DNA of 64,000 nucleotides, from NCBI GenBank assembly GCA_047967505.1, contig CM106541.1; one strand, written 5' to 3'. Below, piece by piece: positions 12,301 to 24,557 of the stretch (positions are counted from its first letter, which is position 1; each line of letters starts with the position of its first letter). Source of the DNA: Dipteris shenzhenensis. Its lineage: Eukaryota; Polypodiophyta; Polypodiopsida; Gleicheniales. The position numbers and the translations under genes are program-made. Below the pieces are notes generated by a model. It was not told the origin of the DNA. It did no database searches and saw nothing but the letters and a program-made list of their open reading frames with translations.

Positions 12301-15300
12301 TAGTCTTGCCAAAATAGGCATGTCCCCACTTTTATTTAATGGTCCTTCCACCACACACGTCTTTCACTCGACCACCTTTCCCCATATTCCTTCACCTTCA
12401 CTTGCTTTTTCTCGTTTCCTTTCCTTCCAATTTCCACCCATCTTTATTTATGGAGCTACTTTACACTTAGAATTATAATGTAACTCCAAAAGGCAGGGCC
12501 TTAGTGGGATCCCCATCTTGTTTATTCTTACTATTGCATGACTCTCATGGGCTTGTATGACGACAACCTGAGGACATCTAAGCTTTGCAATACTCTTTGT
12601 TTATCAAGAAGTGATCCCTGCATGAAAAAGAAAACTAGCATACGCTCTACATTGCGTGACGGATCGGGTTGGAAGAGAACTCGATGTCACGGTAGTCGAC
12701 TATAGCTTCGCTCAAAGGAGTGTACTGCAAGTTGGTCGCTCAGTGGACCCTGGGAACCAATGTGCAAATAGAGAATGCCCTGGACCCTTACTCGTATAGT
12801 TTTAGAGCTCTCGCAGAATAGAAGTATACGTGGGGAAGCTGAGCTCTTTGCTCATCTCTGTTGTTGGAAGAGTTTAGCATTTAGGCTTGTGTTTTAGATA
12901 CTTTTTTCCCTGGCATCATTTTCATGTTTTCTTGACAAGCCGCAAGAAAAGTTGCATGCCAGCTTGATTGATAGAATTTATGAGAGAGAGATTTCTCATG
13001 AACTGGTGATATTGAGAGCGTTGTGTCTATGGAGCCACGCTCAGGGCTCCTGCATTTCGTTGTATAGCTCAGAGCATTGTGTCGATAGAGCCACGGGTTT
13101 ATAGCTGCAGGGAGCTACTACATTAGACACCTCTTGCAAAGCTCGAGTCGTCTCCCTTCTTTATTGGAACTCTTATGGTTTTAGCAATTGTTTTCTCCAC
13201 TGCATATTCAAGAGCTTACAAGTATTTATCTGGATCTGCGCTACTGATCACTCGGTGATCGAGTAGCCTCTGTGAGATAATCCTCTCGTTTACCAGTCCT
13301 TGCTCCACTTGGTTGCAAATGCAATCGTTCATTACCACTATCCGCATGCAAGCTACTCTGCGACAGCCTTCTTCAAGCCATTATGAGCTCTCTTCTGCTG
13401 CCATTAACGTCATTTAACCTTGAGCCATTTCCTCTTTCTTTTTTTGTGCCTAGACGCCCTTCTATCTTCCAGACAAAGTGCTTTCGACACCACTGAGTGG
13501 AAGATTCGACTTCTCCATGGCTTCACTATATTGCGTAACAGCCCATTGGTTCCAAAAAGGAGCCAGTCTCCCACGTTGTGCTGACTGACACTATCAGCCC
13601 ATCGGCCCATACAGTTTTTCGTCCCCATGATCGGGCATATCTGTGGCAAACATTGTCTAAGAATGCTTTACTATCAAAGGAAAGGTATTGCTGTATGGTT
13701 GCAAGTTTGGAGGCCCTTCAACGACTCTATGGCCATTGTTTTCATGTATAAAAAACTTTATTGCAGTGTCCTGAACATTGGAACTTAGCATTGGAATTCT
13801 AATGATCCACCCAAAAGCCTTGCGAATGATCATTGTATGATCTCATATGTTTCGTGTTTACTTGTCGAAAACTGCTTGGCATTATTCCTTCCTATTTTTG
13901 CTCATTCACCTTGCATAGTAGCAGAAAGGCAGGTTACATTCATAGTTAATACACTCTAGGTTTATTGGTTTGACCCTTCTACAATCATAAAATTGTGCAA
14001 GAAAATAAACGAGTTTGGCTTTCTAGCAGCTTTATCTTACCTTAACGACTCATGGAAAACACGGTAGGATATAGTGTTTTTGTGAGTGTTATGCCTTGAT
14101 TAGCGATAAAAAAATAATAGAGATGAAAATCCTAGTCTCGGATGCTTACACAACCAAGATATATTGCTAAAATTTCTTTAAATAGATGATTTCTTAACAT
14201 TGCAGTACTTTCTTGGTAAAGGATACTTTCTAAGAGTGAATTCATGAGACTTGTATGATATGCCTTGACCCTCTAGTCTTGGGGAATGGTGAAAAAGAAC
14301 CCTCATAGCTAGAGATAGATGAGGATATTTCCTTTAGCATTTTTATTTTTAATCGGAAGAAATAGAGACTCATAGCATATGGTAGAAGGGACGTGGGCTT
14401 ACAATTGGTTATAAGGCATGCGGGCATTCTACAACCACATGGTCACAAGAATGTAGGCCAAGTATTGTTCTTTATAAATAAAATCGTTTCCTTACTTTAG
14501 TGGATGAATATGGGTTGTGTGGTAGCTGAACATTATGATTTTATTAAGACTCAAGTTTTGTTGAACTGCTATGTTCTCGGCCTTGCTGGGTGCTTCAATG
14601 ACTCCCCACCAGTAGTAGCTGAGGGATTTATGACCTTTTCTATCTCTTCTTCGTATATAATAGCCATTTAAAAGGTGATGGTGGTCGTCAAAAAATTGGA
14701 TTGGCCTAACACTGAACTAATTGATGGTGGATCTTTAGGTAATTAGTAGCTTTTGTTAGATGGTAATTATTCTTGTATTTGGAAGTGGATTGAAAATTGA
14801 GACAAATAATTATCATTGGGATGTAATTTGTGGCCACAATTATTGGCTAACACTATGGTGATGGGCTATAGGCTCGCCAAAAGGTTTTCTTTATTTCTTT
14901 CTTTAGAATTACTTCATGTTGACCCTAGTACTTTCTGTTGAAAAGAGTAGGAGAAAATGATATATTGGATGATTCATTAATTCTTGGGCTTGGAATTTTT
15001 TAACATGTTGGGCATATCCCTTGATCTGGCTAGAGCACCCTCATATATAATGATTTTTTTGTTATGATGTGGTGTGACATGCCTGTTCTAATGGTTTGAT
15101 GATGCAAGGATTGGAGACTTTTTATCGATTTAGTTTTCTAACATTATTATGTTATTGAGGAAAGGATTAAAGAAGCCCCCTTTAAATTTGTCTAAGAGGT
15201 GGGTGTCCCCCTTCCCTAGTGAACTTCTCAATAGTTGGGGTGTGTATCGCCATTGCAAAGGTCTAACCAGTTGAAGATACTTTCAAATCTGGCAATGTCT

Positions 15301-15590
15301 AATTGCATACAGAAAATATGAGTTAACAAGCGCATAGAGCTCAAAAAATTGGTTATTTTTTCTTTTTGAAGCGTGTGCAAATTCCTCCTAGGTTGTAAGT
15401 TATGCCTTGTCAAAGTTTCTGTGAAGAAGAGGGCCTTTAATGATGTGGCACAAGGATTCACATGCTGAATTCCAAACTGTGCTTGGCAAGGGCTATGTGC
15501 TTAGGTGGCACTTGGTGATGTGATAGTTAACCAATCCTAAACCTAAACTTAACCATGGTTTAGTATAGGTTGCTTGACCAATGACCAAAC
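9383..15590. other. long non-coding stretch, no gene recognised
   Basis: Open frames here are short and unrelated to anything recognised. The left part contains a 54-bp tandem repeat. About 11530-11900 is very AT-rich. Around 13000-13150 short phrases such as GGAGCCACG recur. No splice-consistent coding exons, tRNA, rRNA or clear TE protein could be supported. Confidence 0.5.
9546..9707 (+). repeat. 54-bp tandem repeat, three copies, in reading frame
   Basis: Copies start at 9546, 9600 and 9654, each beginning CCAAAAATTGCAATAT, so the period is exactly 54 bases or 18 codons. The third copy is the most diverged. The surrounding 96-codon plus-strand frame therefore shows an 18-residue repeat beginning KLQYMIATN. 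No protein family is recognised; it may be a minisatellite that happens to be open. Confidence 0.85.
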
Positions 15591-16507
15591 CCAAGGTGGC
15601 TTGACTCAACCATGATCCAACCCTATCTACCAGTGACCACACCTTGGCTAAGCAAGGTTAACTGAATTAACCAGCGTGAAGCCCTATCTTGCCACATGGC
15701 TTTTTGTGGAGAACCTTTGGACAAGAAAGAAAAGAAAACCGCAGCGATGTCGGAGGCGTGGGCGTGGGCATGGCGACGGTGCCAAAATGAGAGCTTTGCA
15801 GGGTCGCGGTCGTTACGTCGGAGCTTTCCTCTATGGGAGAAGCCACTGAAGGTGTAGGCAACGGGCTAGAGCTGAAAGAGCAAGGCGGCTAGCTGGCTCA
15901 GTTGTTGTAGAGCCACAGTCCATTGGCGTTGGACTGCTAGAGTAGATGCGTCGTCTCAGAGGTAGAAGGGTTGAGGGCATTAGAGCCTGGCATTTGTCGC
16001 GGGCGTGAAAGGGGCAGCGCAGGTCGATGATGCTAGAGCTAGCTGTTGCTAGCAAAGTCGTTGGAGGTGCTGATTTTGTTGCTTGATGGCAGCTCGTTGG
16101 AGCTTGTTGCTTTGCTTGGGAGTCGCTAGGCAATGTTGGAGTTGCTATTATGTCGGCCGCCTTGAGAGTTGAGGTTGATGTTGTTCTGTTAGTTTGATGG
16201 AGGCATCGGGAGCTCGGTGTTGTGTTGCATTTAGCCGGCTAGAGGTCATTGGCTACAGGAGCTCATCTCTTCTCTTGGAATAGGAGGAGAGCAGATCTCT
16301 GTCTCACAAGGGATCTCTCTCATTTGGAAGAGAAGAAGAACTCACCCTTTTTCACAAAGGAATCACTCATAAACCTCTTAAGAAATACTAACGAAAATTT
16401 CTAATGCATGTCAGAAATTTCTCCAGGTAGAAGAGAACTCTAAATAAAAACTCTACATCTAATCTAGGAGAGCTAGGTACATCTAATCTAGGAAAGCTAG
16501 GACCTAA
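15591..16507. other. GC-richer non-coding stretch next to a Copia primer-binding site
   Basis: Minus-strand frames at 15667-16133 are rich in serine, proline and threonine and match no family I recognise. Because a minus-strand primer-binding site and LTR lie directly to the right, this could be the leader or internal part of a non-autonomous LTR element on the minus strand. That is inference. Confidence 0.35.
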
Positions 16508-16519
16508 GCTCTGATATCA
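16508..16519 (-). other. Copia-type primer-binding site (minus strand)
   Basis: On the minus strand the bases read TGATATCAGAGC, one change from TGGTATCAGAGC, which is complementary to the 3' end of initiator Met-tRNA and is used by plant Copia elements. It directly follows CTTTAACA, a typical LTR end. Confidence 0.75.
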
Positions 16520-16860
16520 TGTTAAAGTGCATGGACCGAGCTCTCCTATGGACCTTAATCTACTGTAATAACACTAATCTAAGGTCGATGAATCCTAAGA
16601 GAGATCATGATCTATAACTCAAGTCAATAAGGTTCCAAGATGGATTAGCTTGGACTCATAAAGAGAATCTTGAGATAGTGCAAAGTGCTTGATTGATATT
16701 ACTTCAAATGAACCTCCCTTTTATAGGAGTGGGTACTTACATCCATATGTATGCTCACATGTGGGATATCTCCTCCATGCCATGTGGCAGCTTGCCCTTT
16801 ACTCATACCTTTGCTCTACATGTGCTCATGGCACCACAACTCTCAACAAGGCCTCCCAGT
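16520..16860 (-). repeat. probable 5' LTR of a minus-strand element (outer end unknown)
   Basis: The plus strand begins TGTTAAAGTGCATGG at 16520, just outside the primer-binding site. No partner LTR was seen to the left, so the far boundary is a guess. A possible TATA-like segment lies near 16730 (TTTTATAGG). Confidence 0.45.
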
Positions 16861-17004
16861 CATTGGTGACAAGTACACCCAGAAGAAAAAGATGCTCGAG
16901 GCTCTCGGCTAGATCTGCAGATATGTCCAAAAAAAGAGCAAGGGGCCAAGAAGAAAAAAATGCTCGAGGCCCCCAGCCAGATCTATAGATAAGAGCAAGG
17001 GGCG

Positions 17005-18655
17005 CCTCCACTTCTCTAAGATCATCAAGCCAGAGTTGGAGAAATCGACACGTGCACTCTAGTGGTTGACCCCGGTCAAGCATACGGATCACCACCAATC
17101 CATCGTGCCCAACATCTTGGCAAGATAGGTAGCCCCCCAGGTCACCAACTGGGTGGACTATTTTTGCAACTAGATACGAGAGGACCTCAAGATGCACGGT
17201 GAAGTCCTCGGCAACCCTATGCACGGTGAAGTCCTCGGCAACCCTAGTACTCTATCATATGTGTAGCAGCAACGGTTAATTGGATATGGGCTAGCCAACA
17301 AAGCTATCACAGGACCCGTGCTAGCCGATGAGAAAGAGACAGTGGCCATACCAAAGAGATCAAGGATAGAGCCAAGTGCCACCCCTGCTAGCCACCCCTC
17401 CACAATTAGTAGCTACTGCTAGCCCAGTACAAAGACATATAGGTGCAGGCATTCCTATGCAGGCAACACCAAATGGAGCATTCTGATCCATGCTCCAAGG
17501 GCAAGGCCGCACCCCAAAACCCCATCCATGTTGACGATCTCCCTGGGGACGACACATGTTGGCCTCCACCTCGGAGCCCAAGGCACTCAGGCCACTGCCT
17601 CTATGCGCCAAGTCTCGGCCTTAGCTACCGCCCACCCTCAAGAGACCACCTCCTTCATCACCAATTCCTCCTCATACTCGTGGGTAGGGCTTACCAAAGC
17701 CCTTCAAATTTTTAGTGCACCCCAATATCAAACCGCGGGTGGTTACAGCACCATGTCAGCTAAGCAGCTCTCCTGCGCCAATCATATGGAACTCAAACTA
17801 CTTGATGCGATGGCCCAGCTCCCATAGGTGGCACGAATGATTCTGTGAAGGTGGCAGGAACATGCCTCCCATCTCTCCTCCACTCTCCTCCAGGCACAAC
17901 TCTCCACGTGCGATAGCCATACACTAATGGTCGCCACCCAAGCTATAGGGCAAACCACCCTTGATAGAGTGGAGGAGTATCACAACAAGGATGAAGCACT
18001 TGAGCTCTCCCTCACAAAGCTCAAAGACGAGCTTTTTGCCAATGAATCCCTGTTCCAAACCCTCACGGACCAGTTGGACAAGGCAAAATCTAGCCTTTGC
18101 ACCACAGGAGAACGTAGGGTGCAAGTCAAGGAGCAGCAAGCCAAACTCATAGAGGGATCCAACAAGCAGATCCAGACCCTCCAGAATCTCTTGACACAAG
18201 AGCGTGCACTCACAGTCACCATGCAGACAAAAACGAGCACATGCATACCTCTTGCCACCTAGAGGAATCCGCATTGGAAGATACGGAGCAACAAGACTTC
18301 CAGATGTATCGAGAGATCTTTGCCCAACTCACCATGTACACTCTAGCCCCACACACCGTCCCCCAAACCCTACCAATGCACTTTGATGCCCTTCGTGCAT
18401 AAAACCTCAGCTTCCACATAGACCTCACCACCCCCCTTCCTCCCAACGCTCTCCAAACAATCCTCCGCTGCAAGTCCGACCATTGTTGCCCCATCCTCAC
18501 CATGTAATACTTCTCTCTCAATCTTCATCCCACCAGCCTCTCCCTACTCCGTCCCTCTGACCTTCATACCCTTATTCCCCATCCCATCCTACACAACTTC
18601 CAAGCATGGTGCTGGGTCATCACAGAGTCCTCCAATTACCCACAGGACCATGCGT
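17005..18655 (+). pseudogene. decayed coiled-coil ORF, family not recognised
   Basis: The plus strand reads as one coherent protein if a few stops and at least one frame change are ignored. The first part (about 17005-17250) has KIIKPELEKS, VAPQVTNWVDYF and a doubled MHGEVLGNP. The middle (17528-18262) runs in a single frame through TAG at 17825 and TGA at 17849. From about 17927 it contains a heptad-rich, charged segment (LDRVEEYHNKDEALELSL, LIEGSNKQIQTLQNLL), which looks like a coiled coil. After a shift at about 18260 it continues with HLEESALEDTEQQDFQMY. It could be a gag-like ORF of an unknown retroelement or a dead plant gene. Confidence 0.5.
17192..17245 (+). repeat. perfect 27-bp tandem duplication inside the decayed ORF
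   Basis: Two identical 27-base copies beginning ATGCACGGTGAAG start at 17192 and 17219. The period is nine codons, so the duplication keeps the reading frame (MHGEVLGNP twice). Perfect identity suggests it is recent compared with the decay around it. Confidence 0.9.
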
Positions 18656-18901
18656 GATGCAACTAGCCAAGCCCGATGAACTCAGCCTATGGGTTTGCAC
18701 TCCCGACAGCCTCCAATCTGATATCAACTAGATGCAGACCTACGGCCGGGTATAGCTATCCAAATGCAAGGGCACCTAGTTGCATACCGCTCCACCGCCT
18801 ACCATCCCCTCAACATAATCATTATGTATAATCGAGTGCTACAAGCTCTCTAGGACTCTCTCAAGTCCTTTTTGATAGGGTTTACTCCGATATGTCTTTT
18901 G

Positions 18902-20837
18902 CCTATATATGGCTACATTCTCTAATGGAAGGATGCTTGGTTTTGCATCTACTTCATCTCGATGCTCTGTTTCGCATCATGTCTTCACCTCTAGTCTTGA
19001 TAGGGTTTAAGCCTCCAGAAATGCCCATTTCCAACATGTGTTATCAGAGCCACCCTTCCTAAGCTCTTCTCCATGTGACTTTCACTCATGGATCTACTCT
19101 CTAACAGATCACATATTTAGTTCCCTACCACTTGCATGCTCTTGCATAAGGCACATTCCTAAAGTGACTTATTTTTCAATAGCATGGCTAAATTCTGAGA
19201 CTTTTCATTAGACCAAGTCCTTTTCCTTGACCAGGCATTGTTGCACTGTGATCTACCCACCCTTGTCAGTTTGCTTATGATTTTAGAAGGCATCAAAAAG
19301 GATTTGTAAATTTGTTGTATGGCTAGCTCTTGTTTCTTTACATGTGAAGGCAACCACTTGTCGATCTTCTCATCATGTGTGTAATATTTATTATTTTTGA
19401 CTATGTTGAATCAACTAAGTTCAAGGTAGCCAATTTTTGTCTCATCATGTAAGCACTCAATCGACGATGCTCATGCTATTGTAGATTTGTAGTGCATTTG
19501 TTAGCACACAGTGTATTATAACTATGCGGGCGCTACTTCTTCTTTGTCCATCCAACCATGACAAAATCACCTTAAAAAACAAGGCTCCAATAAGCAGTTA
19601 GAGGATAGAGAGTAGCCTGCAAAGAGAAGTGTTATAAGCAACTGTCCCCAGAGTTGCATGGTAGGATAAAAGGGCAATATACACAAAGAAGGGATTTGTT
19701 GGGTGTACTAATGGCGAGCCATCATCATCTAGAGTATCCACACAAAAAGGCACCGCTTACAACTCCAAATGCACACAAAAGTGGTAGACAAATTCTTCTA
19801 TTGTGGTGGGATGGGTCTGGCAAAGAAAAAGTGATGAGGCCTCTCTATTAGAAACAAGTAGCAAACTATCAAGTCGTAGAGGCCATGAAAACTATGTCAT
19901 GAGCATGCCAATAGAGATGCAACCCAATTTTGGCTGCAAGTTCCACTGAAAATCAGCCAAACATAAGGTAACCATCACTACGATAGATTAGCATCGCCAA
20001 ATAAAAAAGATAGTGTATATTTTAGGCCTTAAGGTTTTCTATGTTTTGATGGAAAAGAGACAAAATAAGGACTGGAAAATTTTGCCCTTTGGGCCCCCAT
20101 TCACATGTTGCACTTATGATGTATCCTTTTGACTTTAGCTAGGGCACCAAGAAAAGATGAAAGATTGTATAAAGGGCCATTATGAGCACACAACTACATG
20201 AGTATGTAAGGAAAAAGCTATGAGAAATGAACCATTTCAAAAAGTAGCCTACATCCTTAGAAGCTCTAAGTTTAGAGTGTCCAAGCCAAGGAGTCTCTAA
20301 AGTCACCCAACCAAGTTACATCAAGGGGAGACACTATACACCTTGAGTGACATAGAACGAGTAAAAGACCAGCTAGCACTAAGGGGGAGCACAAGCGAAA
20401 ACGGTGAAATATAATCCTACCCTTGGGCACCGATGATGTAGCCAAGGTAGAAGAGAGCATGAATGAGATAAATTGTAAGTGTGACCAAGTTGGCACATAG
20501 GGGGGTGTCGAAATGTGTGTGCCAAGAAGCATGAGCATGTGAATATAGGAAGAGATGAGATGGAAAGAGTGGTAGTTATAAGAAGTTATTCTATTGGATG
20601 ACAGGGACAAGAACGGAACCTGATTGGGTGAGCAAGATGGAGTGCATATGGTTCTGACATGTGTACTTGAGTAAGGATAATCTTGTACATCTACCTATAT
20701 ATGGTTGCATTCCCTAATGGAAGGATTGATCTCGATCACGCGTTTTGCATCTACTTCATCGCAATGCTCTCTCTTGTATCATGTCTTCACCTCTCATATT
20801 GATAGGGTTTAAGCCTCCATAGTTGCCCATTTCCAAC
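18902..20837 (+). mobile_element. short non-autonomous LTR element (TRIM/LARD-like)
   Basis: Two similar segments, 18902-19036 and 20693-20837, share CCTATATATGG, TTTTGCATCTACTTCATC, ATCATGTCTTCACCTCT and TGATAGGGTTTAAGCCTCC, and both end TTCCAAC. The left copy is followed by a tRNA-Met-like primer-binding site (TATCAGAGCCACCC). The right copy is preceded by a purine-rich tract and TGTCGAAATG at 20506. The 1.5-kb internal part has no coding. The left LTR is truncated at its 5' side. Confidence 0.7.
20506..20837 (+). repeat. 3' LTR of the short LTR element
   Basis: It starts TGTCGAAATGTGTG after CACATAGGGGGG and ends near CCATTTCCAAC. Its last 145 bases match the left LTR at 18902-19036. It contains a CTATATATGG TATA-like motif near 20694. 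Confidence 0.7.
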
Positions 20838-21129
20838 TTGCTTCTCACCACACATAATGCATGAGTGACAAAAACACACATCTGGTTGTGTCTATTGTAT
20901 GTACGTGTCTCGATGGATATGGTACTTTGTACAAGCATTGATTGTTTAAGTGTGGCCAAAAAATTAAAGCACGGTTTGTGTTCTCAAGATCCCAAGACCA
21001 AGTCTCTTCTTTTCAATTCTCTTGTTTGCCTTGGTGGGATGCATGGCAACCCTCTTAAAGACACCCAACTATGGTACTCATATGCATGCACATTGTATGA
21101 CATTCTTGACTAGCCATCTCTTGACCTAT
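20838..21129. other. short spacer, nothing recognised
   Basis: A short plus-strand open frame at 20865-21113 matches no family known to me. The start of the following LINE may lie in here. Confidence 0.4.
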
Positions 21130-23260
21130 CACACTTTCCTTCTACCTTTTGCACTCTTTTCACAGCCAATGGTGTCAAGCATGCAATCTTGAAGCTTTAT
21201 ACTAGCCAAGCAAAAGATCATCAGGGCTTATGCATTGAATTTATTGCATATGAAATCGATACTTTGGTCCCAATTTCAGCAAAGCTCTTCAATGAAGTGA
21301 TTTACTTAGGCTTCCCATACTTTGGCCCCAATCTTAGCAAATCTCTTCAATGAAGCGGTTTACTTAGGCTTCCCTCACAAATGGACTATTAACACCGTCA
21401 CTCCCATCGACAAGGTAGGGGAACCTATGAGTCCAAAAAACTACAAGACATTATGATTTGGTATCTAACGTTCAAAATTTATGTATCAATACTTGACATA
21501 GAGGTAAGTCGGTTTGTAGAGATGTAGGGACTCAAGGATGAGGGACAAGCTACATTTTGGTGTGAACATGGGACTCTAGATCACATGCTCACACACAAGG
21601 GTGTCATTGAGGAGGCCAAGGCACGAAGATAGAGGGCATATTGTTGCTTTGTGGACTTCCACAAAGTCTTCAATAGTGACGAGAGCTCACCTTATCAGAT
21701 GCTTATAGGATCTCAGCTATGATTAGATCATCTAGGCCATTCTGGCACTCTACGAGAGGGTTTCATAATCGAGGAGGATTTAGGTAGGGTCCCAACTGAT
21801 GAAGGGTGGATAGAGGAGATCATGAGCACTATTGGAGGCAAACAAGGTTGTCCATTGTCACTTGCCTTGTTTAGCGTTTGCATATGTGAGCTTGAGACTT
21901 TCATGGGGACACTAGGGGTTCCATTTGCTCACTTCCTAGGAACTTGATCCAAATTCCAAATTCTCTTATATGCAAATGGTGTGATCATGTTCTTGTCCTC
22001 ATTAGAGGGCGTCCAGGACATTTGGTTTCTTGCATGCCTTCTATGAGTCACATGACTTGAAGTTCAGCCTTGGTAAGACCAAGGTTATGATCTTCAACAC
22101 ATCTCGATCAACCATGCATAGAGAGTAGTTCACACTAGATGGGTTATTAGTGGAGGCTATTTCATTATACACGTACTTGGGTGTTCTTTTCTCTGGCCCT
22201 TTTTCATGATGTGACTAGTGATGCAAGCCCCACTCAACAAGGGATATGCCGTAATTGCTCGACTAGAGCGGCACTGCTTCCACTCCACTTCTAAGATCCT
22301 TGGACCAAGTCTCTTCTCTTATTCCTTGGTTTTCCCAGTGGGTATGTACGGCAAATCTTTTTGGGGTTTGATTTATTAGAGGCAGATAAGGCTTAGCTAG
22401 AGCACAGATCGAGGTCCTCTTGTTGTCAAGGATGATCACTACCAGCCACCATCGATCCCAAGTAAATTTGTTCTGGCTGAGTTTGGTACATCTCCACTGT
22501 AGCTTGATGTGGCATTTTAGGTCATTAGATACCTTTACTGAGTAAAGGACTATATCTCTTGTACTTCATGACACCATGGTCGGCCCTGTCTTCCTCCATG
22601 ACCTTAGCATCAGTAGTGGGTGACTAGGGATGTTGGTATGTGCATACCTGCAAGTGGTTTGAGAGCTTGGGGCTCCACATTGATAGATTACCCCCTTTTC
22701 AATATAGCATTGAGGCTCCACTCACATATAACGACGTCAAACAGGCTATTCAAAAGGTCCTCCCATAGCTACATACATTCAAGTCCTGGTTGGCACCTAG
22801 CAAGCTTCTATTGAAGCTCAGCTTCTGCAAGGACCAATGTTTCTGGATTCTAGAGGAGGGCTTCATTGACCCACCAAGGTATTCCCAGATCTACCTCTCA
22901 TATTCGCTAAGGATAACAATCGAGCATTTATGTGTCTCATCACACTGACTCCATAGTGAGAGTACTGGCTGAGGGCATACCCAGGGAAAGAGCATCTACA
23001 CCCTATGTGATTTTCATGAGATCGAGTCAGAGGAGCATTTCGCTTTCAAGTGCCTTGTGTACTATGAGATTCAACATGGTTAGCACTAGCTTTTCAAAGA
23101 TGGATTTGAACCCCTCTCTAGCTTCCTTTCATGCCAAGATCAAAGATGCCTTGTTGCATTCATTCATGATATCATAAAGTACAAAGAACACTTGCTCAAG
23201 ATACATAGTCACGGCACACACCCAAACCCTACTTAGAGCATGTTCATGGAGTTTTTCCAC
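21130..23260 (+). pseudogene. LINE-type non-LTR reverse transcriptase (degenerate)
   Basis: Across frame changes the plus strand shows the order of a LINE ORF2: VKHAILKLYTSQAKDHQGL (about 21170-21230), then GFPHKWTINTVTPI, YCCFVDFHKVF near 21640 (reverse transcriptase motif A), GGKQGCPLSLALFSV near 21835, LLYANGVIM near 21965 where YADD is expected, LKFSLGKTKVMIF near 22060 and YTYLGVLFSG near 22170. The C-terminal part has a SHRL segment at 22930 and CTLCDFHEIESEEHFAFKC at about 23000-23050, a CCHC-like zinc motif found at the end of many LINE ORF2 proteins. The catalytic YADD is changed and many stops exist, so it is inactive. Confidence 0.8.
21261..21376 (+). repeat. 58-bp tandem duplication inside the LINE
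   Basis: The segment ACTTTGGTCCCAATTTCAGC recurs 58 bases later as ACTTTGGCCCCAATCTTAGC, and both copies continue with TCTTCAATGAAG. Fifty-eight is not a multiple of three, so the duplication also shifts the LINE frame. Confidence 0.85.
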
Positions 23261-23622
23261 CCAGGTCATATGAAAGAGCAGATCATGGATAGTCAATGAG
23301 GCTGGGATGCAAAGTTAGTGACCCAACAAACTCGACAATGGGTTGATGCAAGGATCACACTTGTAGATCTTCCCTCCATGTTCACTAGTTAGGGGGCATG
23401 ATCGACAAGGGTTACAATGGATCTTGTCAGATGCAAGGCCATCACTAGTACACTAACGTAGGCCACACGCATAGACCTCCATCAATGCTCTATCACACGG
23501 TTCTTGTCATCACATACTCATTCATCCTTAGGCTCCCCTTGAGCTTCTACCTTGGCCACAGGCCCAGATTTCTCTCATGTATTAGATCTGACATGATATG
23601 ATTATGTTGTATTCATTGTGGG

Positions 23623-23624
<2 letters not shown>

Positions 23625-23673
<49 letters not shown>

Positions 23674-23727
23674 CTCTCTCTCGCTTGCACGCACGCAAGT
23701 GCACACACACACACACACACACACACA
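23625..23727. repeat. compound (CT)n / (CA)n microsatellite
   Basis: About 45 bases of CT repeats, a short interruption with TGTCTCTCTCTC, then CA repeats at 23702-23727. It lies downstream of the LINE remnant and could descend from its 3' tail, though that is not shown. Confidence 0.95.
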
Positions 23728-24346
23728 ACTAGTCACAGTTTTTAAAACATTACCAGATAAGAAAATTCACTTTGACATTACTGACAAGTGAATACGCCAT
23801 ATTATGATATCGTTATGCAACTAGTTAATTGTTTGCATTCTTTATTGGTAGTAATAATTGCTCACTGCTAGGCACAATGCCTTTTTATTATACACCCAGT
23901 TAACAAAACTACAACAGATGACCAATACTATTAGCATCTATAACTTGATAGCAAATATACTGCCCACTAGCTTTTATGCTTTGTCACTATTTATTGACAT
24001 CAAACTAGCATTGACTCTCTCACCAAGCTCTCAAAAGACACCTCTAGACGGCCTTATAGCAATATAGGCTCTCTCTCTCTCTCACACACACACACAAACA
24101 CACATAGAAGAAAGGGTTGGAAAGTAAACTTATGTTTTAGACATCCTTATGACTGCATTAATAATTCTATTACAAAAGATCAATATAAGCCCAAGGTCTA
24201 CTACTAGTGGACTCAAATTACAAGATATCATTGTCCAAATAAACAATGGCCTCTTGGCAAGATTAAAATAGAAACTATCGCCATCAACTTCCAAAGTTTT
24301 GGCTCGGCACTGTCTCGTAGCGGACTCAACCCAATAGAGCCATTAG
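23728..24346. other. non-coding spacer with a second CT/CA microsatellite
   Basis: No gene is seen. A CT run and an imperfect CA run lie at about 24069-24104. The sequence ends at the start of the next Copia LTR. Confidence 0.6.
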
Positions 24347-24557
24347 TGTTAGTATACTTTAACGCTGGTATGGTTAGTTGATTTACATAAGTTATTATAG
24401 GGTAGATATGGATAATCCATGCATACTAAAATATATGGCATGCTAGTACTAAGTAAATAACTACATAGTGAACTCCCTACATGTACGACTGTAATATAAG
24501 ACAATCTGCTTCTTCTTTCTCGCATGCATGTTCTATTGTATTCATGTCAATTTCACA
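24347..24557 (+). repeat. 5' LTR of Copia F
   Basis: It starts TGTTAGTATACTTTAACG and ends CAATTTCACA, directly before the primer-binding site at 24558-24570. At 211 bases it is short for Copia. Shared phrases with the 3' LTR include TAGATATGGATAA, a CTACATG segment and ATTCTAT. Confidence 0.7.

Noticed and set aside
15667-16133. Minus-strand Ser/Pro/Thr-rich ORFs as a possible host gene
   Set aside because: No domain, no splice-consistent partner exon and low-complexity composition; next to an LTR structure.
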